DNA of 64,000 nt, taken from Cyrtodaria siliqua. Taxonomy: Eukaryota > Mollusca > Bivalvia > Adapedonta > Hiatellidae. Positions 1 through 12,424 of the stretch are shown one piece after another. Below the pieces are notes generated by a model. It was given only the letters and a program-made list of their open reading frames with translations. It made no database searches and was not told the origin of the DNA. A program made the position numbers and the translations under genes. Within the stretch, counting starts at the first letter, position 1. Each line of letters opens with the position of its first letter. The stretch is taken from NCBI GenBank assembly GCA_037043455.1, contig JAWPHD010000297.1, positions 248,001 through 312,000 on the forward strand. Direction: 5' to 3'.

Positions 1-475
1 TTTTCCAAGCTATAATTGGTATTAACAATATGTGCAAGTTTGGTAACGATCAAATAATAAACGAAGGTGCTAGAGCGTTCACAAGGCAGAAAATAACAAT
101 ATTCAGAAAAAACAAGGGCCATAACTCTGGTGTTACTGATCCGATTTTGCTGGTTTTCGGTTTTTGTCCGAGCTTTCATTGATATTAATAATCTGTGCAA
201 GTTTGGTAAAGATCAAATAATAAATGAAGGTGCTGGAGTGTTCACAAGGCTTAATATGGCATTTTTCAGCAAAACAAGGGCCATAACTCCGGTTCTCGCT
301 GGTTTTTTAACTTGTCCGAGCTTTCGTTGATATTAACAACCTGTTGAAGTTTGGTAAAGATCGGATGAAAAATGAAGGCCCTATAGTGTTCACAAGACAA
401 AAGTTAACAACGGACGACGTACGGACGACGGACAACTCGCCATCCCATAAGCTCTGCTGGCCCTTGGCCAGTAGA
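1..475 (+). repeat. Tandem ~150-163 bp dispersed repeat, about 3 units
   Basis: Three successive units share 'aagtttggtaa(a/c)gatc', 'gttcacaaggc' and 'gggccataactc'. The unit marker falls near 33, 196 and 345. The block closes with 'cggacgacgtacggacgacg' and then 'agctctgctgg...ccagtagagtt', an ending seen again at 35930-36005. Related units recur at 49900-50830. It is non-coding; the short open frames in it are incidental. Confidence 0.75.
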
Positions 476-2002
476 GTTAAATATACTCGGGGTAAGATTC
501 TCCAGGGGGATCTCGCCAACTTGGAAGGCGAACCCTTTGAGTTCAGTTGGGCCCTTTGCTTTGGCCAGATGCTTGCAAACTCCCTCAAACGCTTAACCGA
601 GTTTGTTTGTTTGTTAGAACTACACACACACACACACATAGTGTTTTATGATAAAAAAAAATATATATAAAGCATGGCTTTATAACACTCCCAATCCCTA
701 AATTATGTGATAATGTGTATTGTTGTTTTTTTATCTATATCTATAAAACCATATAAAAATAATATACTGTGCTTTGAAAGCAAGCTATCACTAAGATTAT
801 GAAATATAAAACACGTGGGTATTTTATTGTGTGTAAAAGCAGTAAGGTGTGATTTAAACTCGGTTTAAATAACAGGAAACATAATCTTACATTCTAACGG
901 TATGGAGATTTACTATTTGAACAGGCATAGCTTTAACCTATAAATAGCATTGTGGAAATTTGAAGGGTACCTATTATTAAAATTAACTATTCAGCAGATT
1001 TCAAAGAGTATAACATTTATTCTGAAAGAACATTAACAATATTGTAAAATCTTTTTAAAGACCATAGCTACTTCGTTGAGGGAAGAATCTAACCTGTAAA
1101 ACTAAACACATGATGTATTGCTAACCATCCAACCGCCATGTATGCGTAAATGTTCTTTCATTCTTTCCTTATGTTACTCATTGACGTTTCAAACTGAGTC
1201 ATGGCCTGTGGCTTGAATTCTTTGCTGATGATTGATGAATCACCTAGACATGATGTAATTGTTTTGTCATCTGAAGGATAGTACCACGCAAAACCTATGA
1301 GATAAACACTTAAATTTAGCTAAAATATATACTATTATATTTAAACAATATTTTTTCAAGCAATAAATGGGTTGGATACCTATCTAAGACATCATTAGCT
1401 ATATTTAGAAGGCCAATGGTTTTTAATACACTAGCTAATACTATAAATATAATGGCCTTTGCGAAATAACTCTTGCCTGTTCTTAATAAAGATTTTCAAT
1501 ACTGTACATTGTTAGATTCGAGTGATATATGATGTCAAATGCTCGAAAAATTAAGACAACGTTTTATTATTATAATTCGAAAGGGACTGCAATCTTGACT
1601 TGATCATCTTCGACGCTTGTCTTCAAAAATAGCGCAATAGTGTATTCTACCCGTGAGGCTGGACTGTACACCTTAGTAATATATAGATATTCCTTTAATA
1701 CTAGGTGTTCCTTTAACATATATGAACACACTTTATCTTTGGAAAGATCTCATTGGGTGGTCACTTGAAACACAAATATATATATAGCCTATATAGCTCT
1801 ATATAACTTCACTAAATTTAACTCTTATTTCAACCATACCGTCACACTGTAATACCATGTTTGGCCCATGCGTATTATTTATTATTATACTTCACATTAA
1901 ACGCCCATCCTAAATCTCCATTGACAACAATTTGTAATTTCTTACTATCTCACGCGAGGGTGAAATAGTACAGGGTGATAGTAAATCGCAGGGTGATAGT
2001 AT
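476..2002. other. No gene recognised
   Basis: AT-rich sequence with only a short (CA)n run near 612-640. I see no coding stretch, RNA gene or convincing repeat in it. Confidence 0.5.
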
Positions 2003-2313
2003 ACAGTTATCACATGTGTGTTTGGGGAACAGTCAAAACTGTTTTCCCGAGGTGGAGGGGATGGCAGTGTGAACTGTTTCCTGAGGCCTATCGGCCTCAG
2101 GAAACAGTTCACACTGACATCCCCCGACACCAAGGGAAAACAGTTTTGACTGTTCCCCAAACACACATGTGATAATTGTTTTATTACCTGATTAATGTTA
2201 CTGTACGAAACAGCGAAAATGAAAATTTGTTTTATACTGGGAACCTATGGTGAAAAAAGCAACATGACGTCACGCAAACGAAATTCCAGCACGTGAGGGA
2301 AACAGTCGAAACT
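2003..2313. mobile_element. Hairpin (foldback) element, copy 1
   Basis: Positions 2003-2179 form a near-perfect inverted repeat with arms of about 85 bp. The left arm starts acagttatcacatgtgtg and the right arm ends cacacatgtgataattgt, with a tiny loop around aggcctatcggcct. A 134-bp non-palindromic tail follows, to 2313. The whole 311-bp block is repeated with few changes at 3205-3515, so it is a mobile or duplicated unit and not chance symmetry. It has no coding capacity. Confidence 0.8.
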
Positions 2314-3204
2314 AGTTTATAGTGAAGTTTATAAAAAAAAAACTTACCACATGAAGTTTTTTAATAACTCTTTTTGAATCCGCCCCTGTCGATAGTCACA
2401 AATCGAAGCCACGGTGATGATAATACGAGGTCAAGATGATGGTAACTAGTACTGTTTCTACCCAGGAATAAGTGGGAAGTCTGGCCCCCACCCCACTAAA
2501 ATCTGTAAAGTTCTTTCTTACCCCTTCTTCTATTTATGGTAGGGTATTGCTCCCCTCCCGCTGACGCTGTGTGTGTGTTGTGTTTGCGTGTGTGGAGGTG
2601 GGGTGGGGAGGAGGGGTGATGAAGGGGAGTCATAGCAGGCCTGTCATTTCTTAGATTATAATGTTAGATATTATATATATACTACTGGATCCAGCCGTTC
2701 GTGCCATTGTGAAAAAAAGCATCCCTTAGTGGACATTTCGTAAAATGTTGATATTTGGCATGTTATCAGGAGTTCAAGGTACAATTTTACCGTGTCACTA
2801 ACGGATATTTTCCTATGATTACAGCCGTTCGTAGCCATGTCCACGACCGGTCGCATATACTCACTGACATATCTATAAGTCTACGAACGGCTGTTATTTT
2901 TCACTCGAAAGGAACCCAACATGCCCATTGAAGTTATATTCATGAAATAATAGATGTAGATCTAGATAGGTGTATTCTAAGTAGGTTTATTAATCGGTGA
3001 ACCATGTTATTCATGATTTATTTGACGTCACGTATTTTATAATATGACGTCACGTTTTTACCTCTCATGTAAAGCCTTAGCTTAGATGACGTCATTGATT
3101 GTTTTAGTATACCTGCACGACTTCTAACAAATAGTCTAGACTCAGTAGATATCGATTAATTTAAATTAAATAATGATGAAAAAAAATCATACTGTATACA
3201 GTAT
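2314..3204. other. Spacer between hairpin copies, with agccgttcg repeats
   Basis: No gene seen. The motif agccgttcg occurs near 2693 and 2823, and in inverted form (cgaacggct) near 2883, which suggests a small decayed foldback sequence. A GT/GGGG-rich tract lies at 2560-2625. Confidence 0.4.
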
Positions 3205-3515
3205 ACAGTTATCACATGTGTGTTTGGGGAACAGTCAAAACTGTTTTCCCGAGGTTGAGGGGATGACAGTGTGAACTGTTTCCGGAGGCCGATAGGCCGA
3301 GGGAAACAGTTCACACTGACATCCCCCGACACCAAGGGAAAACAGTTTTGACTGTTCCCCAAACACACATGTGATAACTGTTTTATTACCTGATTAATGT
3401 TACTGTACGAAACAGTGAAAATGAAAATTTGTTTTATAATGAGAACCTATGGTGAAAAAAGCAACATGACGTCACGCAAACGAAAATCCAGCACGTGAGG
3501 GAAACAGTCGAAACT
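3205..3515. mobile_element. Hairpin (foldback) element, copy 2
   Basis: Second copy of the 311-bp unit at 2003-2313. The palindrome spans 3205-3381 and the same tail follows (ttattacctgattaatgtta ... cagtcgaaact). Both copies end at the same base of the tail, which supports a defined element boundary. Confidence 0.8.
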
Positions 3516-3654
3516 AAAGCCCGGTAACAGTTCGTTTTCACCGGGAACAGTCTTTTCCTTAGTGAATTAGCACGAAATGACGATATAGCATTTATATAGG
3601 AGATCAGGTAATAATAGTTATTATGTACCAGTAGATCTAGAGACTAGTATTTAA

Positions 3655-3922
3655 ACAAACTAACCCGCCAAATAGTGGCAAAATTACACTACAAACCGTT
3701 TAAAAAACTCTATCCAGGTGTTCAGGTCATATACTAATGCATATACATGTGCCGATTAAACAGGGAAGGTTTATTCATGGGTTCTTGAAATACCCACGAT
3801 TGATTATGCGTAAAATGAATTATGAGTTGGTAATGTTAACCTCGTCGTCAGTAGTTTTAGAAACGGTACAGATCAACATGTATATGTTGTAAAATGTGGC
3901 CGTTGTTGACGGGATAGCTACT
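3655..3922 (-). mobile_element. TTAA-flanked MITE, copy a
   Basis: Flanked by TTAA at 3651-3654 and 3923-3926. The ends are imperfect inverted repeats: ACAAACTAACCCGCC on the left, and the reverse complement of AGTAGCTATCCCG on the right. The interior holds the family landmarks 'aatcggcac' (inverted) and 'ctactgacgacgagg' (inverted). A TTAA target duplication is the piggyBac hallmark, but this copy encodes nothing. It is shorter than copy b because of an internal deletion. Confidence 0.75.
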
Positions 3923-3926
3923 TTAA

Positions 3927-6059
3927 CAAAAAAATAGTAATATATATACTGGCGTTCAGAGGCGTAGCGTGGTTACTTTTCAAGCCAATCCTAAGTGCAA
4001 TCTATACCCAGAATACACTCGTTCCTCATTTGACTCTGTCAACGTCAAGGGAAGTAGGGCGAACGGTTAGGTCACGTGATTATTCAAAAACAGTTATGAC
4101 GATGTTTATAATAAATCATTTTGCGTGATCGGCAAAGAGACCTATATTAAATAATTTCAATTTTTATTTCTATGAGTTAATTTTTTTAAGTAATTTTCTG
4201 CTATGGAACTTCGGTTTGAAATGTTTACATATGCGTTTCGATTGAGAAGACCTAAGTACGTATTATTTTTGTAGTAAAATAGTCCCGATTAAAACTAAAT
4301 TGTTTTCATGCATTATTTCAAATCTTACATCATCTAATTTGCAGATATTCTGAAAATTATATTTACACAAGAAATAAATAAGTTTCGGGAAAACATATTC
4401 CAATTAACAGATTTTACCAAAATCTTGTTATTTAGTAGTTAGCAGAGATATAATTTTTTATGTGAGTGCAAGGAACGATAACTCTGCGTGGAGATTGTCC
4501 TAAGTGAAGACGTGTTCAGTAGGGGAGCAGCCTTGATATTTTCCTACATCTTTCAAATATCGCAACCACGCTTGACAACCACAAAAGTAGTTCCCCGCAT
4601 TGAGCCCCAAATGATCGATCCGTTCAATGGACGCCATTTTGTTTTGAAAAAGTCCACGGAAAACGGATATCTAAAACATTTCAAACGTAATTTGGCTGGA
4701 TCTATGCATTTGGGATATTTTTACCAGTGAAACAAATGCCATTACACAATAAAAAATACAAAAGTGTTGTTAATTATTTAAAAAAGTGGCTTCAAACTCG
4801 TAAAAAAGCGTTTTTCCATTTTGCCGATCGCAAAATCAAGGCCATTTCTATCGGTGATTTACGCACCGACATCATTCTATCGTTGTATATTGTTTACATA
4901 TGCTATTGAAGCAACTTAAAAAGTATGCTACCCGTTTTATTACAATGACTTACAAACTATATTTTTTGGTCTATTTCCTAACACATCGTGTGAAAACCTG
5001 ACAATTATATTGAATCGATAGACATATTTGAAGGCTTCCCATTGGTTGATTTTAGATCGATTATTTTGAGGGGTCTTCTTCAAATTATTTTTTTTGCTTT
5101 ATTTTTTAAGGTTAGTAGTATCGTGTTTTTGCCTACTGTAGGTCAAATGAACGTTTAAATATTCGAAAAATAATCCAAATCACAAAAAACAAGAGAATGC
5201 TGGGGGAGAGTGCGGAGATGCTTTTTTTTAATAATTCTCAAGCAGAATCGGCACTTTGGTTGTTGGGGAAACCTAGGCCTAACATAATAAGATTTGTCTG
5301 TATTAAATTGATAAAAATCAACTAAATGAGACATACATCACCAAAAGAAATGACACTGAACATATAGAATAAACAACCCGAAGAAAGGTATTTCCTAACT
5401 ATGGGTATGCACCAATGTAAGCGATTTTAAACTTGCTGGCAAAAAATAAAGGGAGCATCTTTTATAAGTATCGCTTAGCATAAGTATCGCTTAGCAAGTT
5501 AGCGATATCTTGACCTAAGTCAAAATTATAGAAAAAATTAACACCTTTTCCTATCGTTTTAAAAATTCTTCTTTATATTTTTAATAATGCTATGTGTTAA
5601 TAAAACACGCAGCTAAAAAGTTATCTTAAAATAGATGCACCTTAGTGTCGCTGACAGGTTAATAATGATATTTGAAATTTGTAAAAATCTTAAATTTTGA
5701 CTTGAGTAATATTGTTTACTTCAGTAAGTCACTTTATGAATACGGGCCCTGGTGATCAATGAGACAGCTATTTAAAACTTGGAATTCCTGTATGGCCTGA
5801 TAAGATGTAATGTCATTTATCAATCTTAATTATTGTTTGTATCTTTGAACCACTTCATGTTAAAATTTGTCATTTCATAGCTTTTTATTGTTTGAAACAA
5901 ATTTAGCCACAAAGTCAGATGAACCTGGTAGTATCTCCTTTAATAAATGTTGTAGGAACTCTGGACCCAACATGATTGCAATAAAAATAAATTGTTATGT
6001 GGCTGTGGCTCAGTGGACTTTAAATCCGGTGGACCACTGAGTTTCATCTATTTGTCTAC
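3927..6059. other. No gene recognised
   Basis: About 2.1 kb of AT-rich sequence. Two adjacent short open frames at 4488-4909 (+) have no recognisable domain and no splice context. I see no other structure. Confidence 0.4.
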
Positions 6060-6512
6060 TTTCCCTAAACAAAGGTCGGTTTCTGGTCTTGTTCCCCCAA
6101 AAAATAGGGTAGGGTAGGTAGGTGATATGTATTTTTTTCTAAGTATTATTCCTTACTATACTAAATTCACATCAAGAACACCAAAAACATGTTTCTTGAA
6201 CATAATACGGGTGCTTCACTATAAAACTGACACTTACATACCTTAAAACATTTAAACAATCTCTCTCAGATCCTTGAGCGAGACACTTTATCTGCATTGC
6301 TTAGTACTGGTTCTACCCAGGAAGACATCGAGTGTGATTATAATAAGTTCGGAGAGCCTTTGTTACAAACGATGTAAAATAAATAAGTTTAAACTACATG
6401 TAAACTAACAATTTTTTTGTTTTTTTGGGAGCCCTCAAAATAAGTTCAGGGTCAGGGCCTAAATAATAGGGACGATTGGAAGACCAGAAACAAACCTTTG
6501 TTCTGGCCTTTT
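6060..6512. mobile_element. PIF/Harbinger-like non-autonomous element, diverged
   Basis: The left end (acaaaggtcggtttctggtc) and the right end (gaccagaaacaaacctttgt) are inverted repeats. Inside them, 'aaaaaatagggtaggg' faces 'aataatagggacgattgg'. The same pairing is found in the better preserved element at 16569-17294. No transposase is visible. A single diverged unit of the 67-bp repeat lies just downstream at 6655-6705, the same neighbourhood as at 14-17 kb. Confidence 0.5.
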
Positions 6513-6654
6513 AGCCTTGTCAGTCGAATGGGTATGTGAACTAGTCAGACCCGTATATCCAATTCTATCCTCCGAGCATATTAAAGACTGTCGAAATGTA
6601 ATCATTAGTAATAGTATTGTAAGTTCTCGGATTCTTATGTATCCTTCCCCTGCC

Positions 6655-6705
6655 TCGGGCGGCTCTAAATAAGCTATGTGTTGAGCAATTAAACAACATT
6701 CATTT
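6655..6705 (-). repeat. Isolated unit of the 67-bp repeat
   Basis: The segment 'ggcggctctaaataagct...gagcaattaaacaacattca' matches the reverse complement of the 67-bp unit tandemly arrayed at 14150-15172, with a small internal deletion. Confidence 0.55.
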
Positions 6706-6849
6706 GTTTTGTTAAAATCTCAAGTATTTTACACATGCAATATTTAAAAAAATATCTTTTATGTGTTCTTTTACTTTCTCTCTGGGGCGGTTAGAAATAA
6801 CCTACACCTGTGGACAAGGACCAACATCATGTTATGATGATCATGTTAG

Positions 6850-7216
6850 ACAAATGTACCATATCAATATCACTTATAGTTTTCAAGAAGTAGTCTCTAC
6901 TTGTTTTTTAAAAATCTGTTTTTAGCTGTGGTGGCCATTTTGAATGTTTCATGAAAATCCAAGAAGTAGTTTCAGAGGAGTAGTCGCTACAAGTTGTTAC
7001 TATATAACTCTATGTAAACAAAGATGGCCGCTGGCAGTCATGTTAAACGTCGAATCGAAAAGATTTTCGACAAGGAACAACATGTCATGCTGATCATTTC
7101 CCATGCTGATCATTTCCGAAAAAGTCCCATGGTTGATTCTTATGGATGGCAGGAGGTATACATTACTGGTTCTACCGAGGAAAAGTGGGTGGTCTTCCTC
7201 CACCACAAAAAAAAGT
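6850..7216 (+). repeat. Single ~315-bp family unit followed by a SINE core
   Basis: 6850-7128 matches the units tandem at 34170-36005 (shared 'gtagtcgctacaa', 'tataactctatgtaaacaaa', 'gatggccgctgg'). 7129-7216 holds the conserved SINE body 'tggttctacc(c/g)aggaaaa' ... 'cctccaccacaaaaaaaa', also seen at 27350-27432 and 46725-46800. It has no tRNA head here, so this SINE copy is 5'-truncated. Confidence 0.65.
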
Positions 7217-7974
7217 TCATCATATAAATTTAAATGTGAAAATGACGTAAAACACCATAGTCTAAACACGACACTCCTAATACATTGTATGAAGCGCCGA
7301 GTTGGATAGGACTCGACACGGAGGGGGGTAGGTGGTTGGAGAGAGGGGCAGAGGGCATTGGGGATATTGTTTTATCTTTGGTGCTTGTAAAAGCGATATT
7401 TATTAGGTATATACTAGAACTATACACTTGCAATGCTCGCAAAAAATGTGCTTTCCACAATAAGCCCCACCCTTACTGACTTTTATTGCGTTTTCAACTT
7501 TTTATGATTTTCCCCCTCAAATTAGATCTACGCCCGGGAGTAATAATGTGTGCCCCTAGGCATTATATGCAATAAATTTCACTTAGGTTACATTGACACG
7601 TTAATCCGGATAATCAGGGGCGTAGCTGGCCGTTTTAAAGTTTTAAAGTAGTGTACGGCCAAACAATTGAGCACCTTTGGGGCGAAATTGTTATGGGGGA
7701 TTGAGGCATGCTTCCCTAGAAAGTTTAAAAGGTTAGATATAAATGGTACATTCTGAAGAGTTTGTTTTATAAGCTAACAGTTCCGGCTAAATGCAGCCTT
7801 AAAGCTACTTTTCTTCTTTGTAGGCGTGTCTTTAGTTATAACTTCATGTTCACCAGCTCATGTCGAAATCGGGTATTTAAGCGAGCAAATATAGCGCAGG
7901 AAATCATTTACTGTATGTACATCGACCAGTGCACATCGTACCTATACACAGGTAACAGTAATTTTTACAAGAAA
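7217..7974. other. No gene recognised
   Basis: Overlapping short open frames on both strands look incidental. I see nothing convincing. Confidence 0.4.
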
Positions 7975-7984
7975 AGAAAGTTAG

Positions 7985-8062
7985 CTACTTTCGGGGCTCG
8001 AACACACGACCTTCTGATTTCAAGTCCGGTGCTGTATCCACCGAACTGCAACGCTACTTGAG
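7985..8062 (-). mobile_element. tRNA-like SINE head
   Basis: On the minus strand there is an A-box-like tagcgttgcagttcggtgg and, about 40 bases later, a B-box-like gtgttcgagccc. The anticodon-like loop is cttgaaa. The arms do not pair as in a true tRNA and the acceptor ends do not match, so this is a tRNA-derived SINE promoter region rather than a tRNA gene. Confidence 0.5.
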
Positions 8063-8317
8063 AAAGTAGTATATTAACTACCATTTATTATGAGGCAAAT
8101 TTGAACGCAGCTAAAGATGGATCAATAAATATGTAGTCCATATTGTCGCACGTGTAAATTAACATTGCCAGGTGTAATACTGTATGTTATCAATATGGAA
8201 CTAATATTTCGCCTCAAATCAACCAAATTTAGCGCTTGATGAGTTTGTGTGCGCGTGCTTGTTATTACTTAATGCATATTTAGTGTTAAAAATGCTACAA
8301 CATACCAATAAATAGCA

Positions 8318-8395
8318 GTTTTCTAGTGGTTCAGCGTACATCTTTCAAAACTTACAAGTGCAAGGCTGTGGTTCAAATCCCGTTCCGGGCAACTA
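8318..8395 (+). mobile_element. tRNA-like SINE head
   Basis: The pol III internal promoter layout is visible: tagtggttcagcgta (A-box-like), then ctgtggttcaaatcccg (B box) about 35 bases on. The acceptor stems do not pair, so it is not a functional tRNA gene. Confidence 0.45.
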
Positions 8396-8596
8396 TTTGT
8401 TTATCACATATATTCTGGAGCCGTATATTGATCGATGTTACCTGTACGGAGGCAAAATAACAATGTGAAATTTTACGCATCGATTTCTACTTATATACCT
8501 ACTTTTGGGGTGTTCGTCGATTTGAAACTACATCACACGTGACTCATTCGTATTCATGAGTTATTACCAGTTAAAATAGGGACTGTACAGCTTTAA

Positions 8597-8942
8597 AGTA
8601 GATATCCCGCCAACAACAGCCACATTTAACAACGTATTTACACTTTTTCTAAACCCACTGACGACGAGGTATATACGAGTATATATAACTTATCCTATCT
8701 CATAGACACAATATAAACGGCTTTAACCAGCCAGCCCAAACCCCAAAACTGGAGCGTCGAATAAAAAGCTACCAACTCATAATTCATTTTACGTATATTC
8801 AATCACGGGTATTTTGAAAACCGGAAATAAAACTTTACTTTTAATCGGCACATATACATTATTATACGACTTAAACACCTGGATAGAGTTTTGTTAAACG
8901 GTTTTGTAGTGTAATTTTGCCGTTATTGGCGGATTAGTTTCT
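8597..8942 (+). mobile_element. TTAA-flanked MITE, copy b (intact)
   Basis: TTAA at 8593-8596 and 8943-8946 brackets a 346-bp element. The terminal inverted repeats are AGTAGATATCCCGCCAACAA and the complement of AGAAACTAATCCGCCAATAA. Landmarks in order: ctgacgacgagg, tatagacacaatataaa, ctttaaccagcc, aatcggcacatatac, ttttgccgttat. This is the best reference copy for the family in the window. It has no coding capacity. Confidence 0.8.
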
Positions 8943-8946
8943 TTAA

Positions 8947-10339
8947 GGAGCTGCCGGGTGCTCCCCTGCCTGGTTTTCCAGTAATGGCACGCAAATAAAT
9001 AACAGAAGTTGCCCAAAGAGTTCAATAATTATTCTGTCACTGTGTTAGGCTTCAGACTGTAGATTGTTAAATTTAAAAACAAAAGTTGTAAGAAGTTAGA
9101 TCGGAGTTCGAAGTCTGGTGTTCAGCATTCGGTTATTGTAGGCCATAATTCAACAAAATTCGGCAGCCTGAGTTCGACATTGCCATGGGACCAAGTCGCA
9201 CATTCAACATTCTCGCAAAGTGTTCATGGGTTCGACATTCAAATCCAGTTTGACTCAAAAAGCGGTTAACGTTCTTTAAAAGTAGTAATACTTTAAAGGG
9301 AATCTGTCATTCTGGTCAATAGACTAGTTTAAAACTTACATTAATATGTATTTGAAGAAAACAATTTTCAAGCTGTATTTAAGAAGCCAGCTAAATATGT
9401 GTCCAGCATAATCCATCAGCTAGAACATTGTGTGTACCAGTCCTCAAATTGCCATAAATAAGTGTTATTGCCGTATATCAGGTGTTTAGATCAAACTTGC
9501 TTCGCATCAAGATCTGATCAGATCTTGTCTCGTTTGCTAATAATGTACTTATGTTACCTAACTTATACAGTATAACCTCTATTCAGCGACCACCTAAGGG
9601 ACCTATCATAAATGGTGTCTTAAAATTTGTGGTTTCTCAATACAGGTTAATTAAACAGACTAGTAGTGACAGATTATGAGATGTATGGTCACTTGATACA
9701 GATTGCGGCGGCCACTTAAGCTATTTTGACCGATAACACTAATCACCATTGAACGTTTTGAACAATTAAGATGGTACAACAGTTGAAGGAAATCGTGTAT
9801 GTACTTGTATTTTTTAACGAAACCGTGGCCGGGATAGTAAAGATGCACTCTCCTCCACTTTCGGTGGAGAGGTTATGGGGGTGGGGAGCGTACTTTAATT
9901 CGCAAATATGACGCAATAATGAACATGCTGTTTCCCTGTTTATAAAGCTAAAATATCAAGGTACAAATCTGATAAATGCAGAGAACTAGAGCGGTGAGAG
10001 AGAAATATTTATTGTTACATATGTGTATATACGTATGAGTTTGAATACCGGAATAACAGTCAAATACGATTAGTCAAGTATATTCTGTGGAGATGAACGC
10101 AATATAATCTATAGAACCAACTATATCAGCACGTGTAAACTCAATTTTTTCTTGATTGCTAACGTTCAGATTGAGGTATTGTATGCAGAAATTAGCTGTC
10201 AGAATCATAGCTCTTATGTTTTTTGCCGAGCCCGCTTAACGATCACAATGTCGTCCGTCAGTAAGTTAATTTGCCTTCGTTCTTCCGTGCCTCCGACTTT
10301 CATTTGTTTATATATTTTTCATTATTTGAATGATTTTAA
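8947..10339. other. No gene recognised
   Basis: Contains a loose cluster of ttcgacatt / ttcaacatt motifs at 9110-9245 and otherwise unremarkable AT-rich DNA. Confidence 0.4.
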
Positions 10340-10710
10340 GCAAACCACCAGCAAATGTCATGTGGCTGTGGCCTATTTTTCGACGAAATATAGGTCATGG
10401 CCAGTCTCCGCTGCGAGATGCGTATCTTGCTCCCTTTCTTGCAGGATATTCACTAATCTCCGCATCTAACATGGTGTGTGCTAAATGTATGGTCGCTGCG
10501 GCCTACCTTGAACGAAATATAGGTCACGTCCAGTCTCCGCAAAGACATGCTTATCTCGCATATTTCTTGCAGGATTTCCACCAACCTTCACCAGCATGTT
10601 TCTTATATGCATCTAACATCATTTACAAAATTTCGGATCGCTGTGATCTACTTTGAAAGACATATAGGTCATGTCTGTTATCCTCTACTGCATGCATTCT
10701 CACTGTTAAT
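10340..10710 (+). repeat. Three-copy ~132-141 bp tandem repeat
   Basis: The block 'acgaaatataggtca(t/c)g(g/t)cca' recurs near 10384, 10516 and 10657 with similar flanks (ccagtctccgc, cttgcagga). It abuts the MITE that starts at 10728. Confidence 0.6.
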
Positions 10711-10727
10711 GACATTAATTGAATTAA

Positions 10728-11651
10728 AGTAGCTATCCCGCCAACAACAGCCGAATTTTACAACATATGTACATCCACCGTGGTACATCGTTCTAAATTT
10801 AACCTACTGACGACGAGATATACATACTGAAAAAAATAAAGTTTAGCAAGCCCTTATGCACATCTAGCTTAAATAAATGTAATGTTGTTTCATATTGTGA
10901 AGTATTTTAAATTATCCGCATAACTTAGGTTGATCTTCTTTTTCACTTACTTTTTGTATTCCAATGTAAGTATCAGAGTTATCTCCCATTTAGTTAAAAT
11001 ATACTGTTTCACATTTAAAAATGCAAATAAGGTAAAGAGCAAGATTAAACATTACAAAATATCTATTATGGGCCTCAAGTTATAAAAATCTCTAAAACAA
11101 TCGACAATTTCCTTGCCATTATAAAGATATAGGGAACCAAAATTTACCATTTGTGAAATTACCTCCCTTTACATTGAAATAAGAGCGAAATTATAATTTC
11201 TGTAAAACATGTAGATTACCACATGTTGCTAGTGTTTTCGCATATTTTTTTTTGAGACTTATTCCCTTTATATAGCTGATAAATATGTAAATTATATTGC
11301 CCATGACCGCTTCTACACATATCCTAGAATCTGGTCAACGGGATTTATGTTATTTACTTGCTAAACTTATTTTATTCAGTATATATATAACTTACATATT
11401 TTGAGAATCCAAACTCTATAGACACAATATAAATGACTTTAACCAGCTACCCCAAAACGGATGCGTTGAATTAAGAGTTAATTACTCATAATCTTTTACG
11501 CATATTCATTTATGGGTATTCAAGAACCCGTGAACGATTCTATACTTTTAATCGGCACATATACATTATTATATCACATGAACATCTGAACAGATTTCTG
11601 GCAAACGGTTTTGTAGTGCCATTTTGCCGTTATTTGGCGGATTAGTTTCCA
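10728..11651 (+). mobile_element. TTAA-flanked MITE, copy c, with ~545-bp insert
   Basis: TTAA lies at 10724-10727 and 11652-11655. The left end is AGTAGCTATCCCGCCAACAA and the right end is ggcggattagtttcca. MITE sequence runs to about 10830 (ctgacgacgagatatacat) and resumes at about 11377 (tatataacttacatattttg). The ~545 bp between is foreign to the family and unidentified. Confidence 0.75.
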
Positions 11652-11655
11652 TTAA

Positions 11656-11989
11656 ATATTATGCATGTAAGAAACGTATATCTCGTGTGATTGACCTTGG
11701 TGTAGATATGGACTAATTCTCCATAGGTATCGACATGCAAGCCGTGATCTTCTATAGTTATAGGTGTTCCGGAAATAAAACAAATCCCATTGAGTCCTGA
11801 ACAAATTTCCCAAGCTTGCCAGTTGCAATTGTTTCAAACAAGTTCAAACTATGATGTACTAACATATTCTTATTGATATGAGCTTCCTCTCTAGAATACT
11901 GCAGAGAAAAGTAGGGAGCACGTGGCATTTAAGAAAATTAAATTCTGATCTTTGTTGACACCGTGAACAAACTGCATTCATTCGACACC
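11656..11989. other. No gene recognised
   Basis: I see nothing supported in this stretch. Confidence 0.4.
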
Positions 11990-12235
11990 TCTTAATATAT
12001 TCTACTTTCACTTTCAAGTTGATAAATAAATAGGAATCCGTGTACCTGCACTACTCTTACTGACGAATATATGCCTTTAGTTCATTGACGTGTTCGAAGG
12101 ATATACTCTGATACCGCCCGGTTTACATCATTACATCATTCAAGAATACACCGACGAAATTCAGTGGTGCCGGTAAGGCTTGCACCCGGGTTCTTTGGAT
12201 TTCAAGTTATCCACTAGGCCACGCCAGCCGACTGA
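11990..12235 (-). mobile_element. tRNA-headed SINE, family 1, copy 1
   Basis: Reading the minus strand, the head is tggcgtggcctagtggataa (A box) followed by cccgggtgcaagcc (B-box-like). The body then carries 'gaattt', 'gaggatatact'-type sequence and 'cgtcagtaagagtag'. The same order of head and body is found at 17341-17580, so this is a repeated SINE of about 240 bp and not a lone tRNA gene. Confidence 0.6.
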
Positions 12236-12424
12236 AAGAGTACGAATTCCTCGTTTGATGTTTGGGAGAAATTCCTCTAAATGAACATGAAAATCCGAGA
12301 GGATCGACACATAAAGCCATTTGTATTATTGTATATGCACTCGACATTGCAAATTCAACCACCAGGAACCAGTGCGAGAAGCAAGCAGAAGCTAATGCTA
12401 TGAACAATCAGGGTCTGAGACTTT

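Noticed and set aside
4488..4909. Two adjacent plus-strand frames (80 and 60 codons)
   Set aside because: No domain, no splice sites and a composition like the background.
7985..8062. Functional tRNA gene (also considered at 8318, 12180, 46840 and 59603)
   Set aside because: A and B boxes are present, but the acceptor and anticodon stems do not pair. The sequences are followed by SINE bodies or recur with them.
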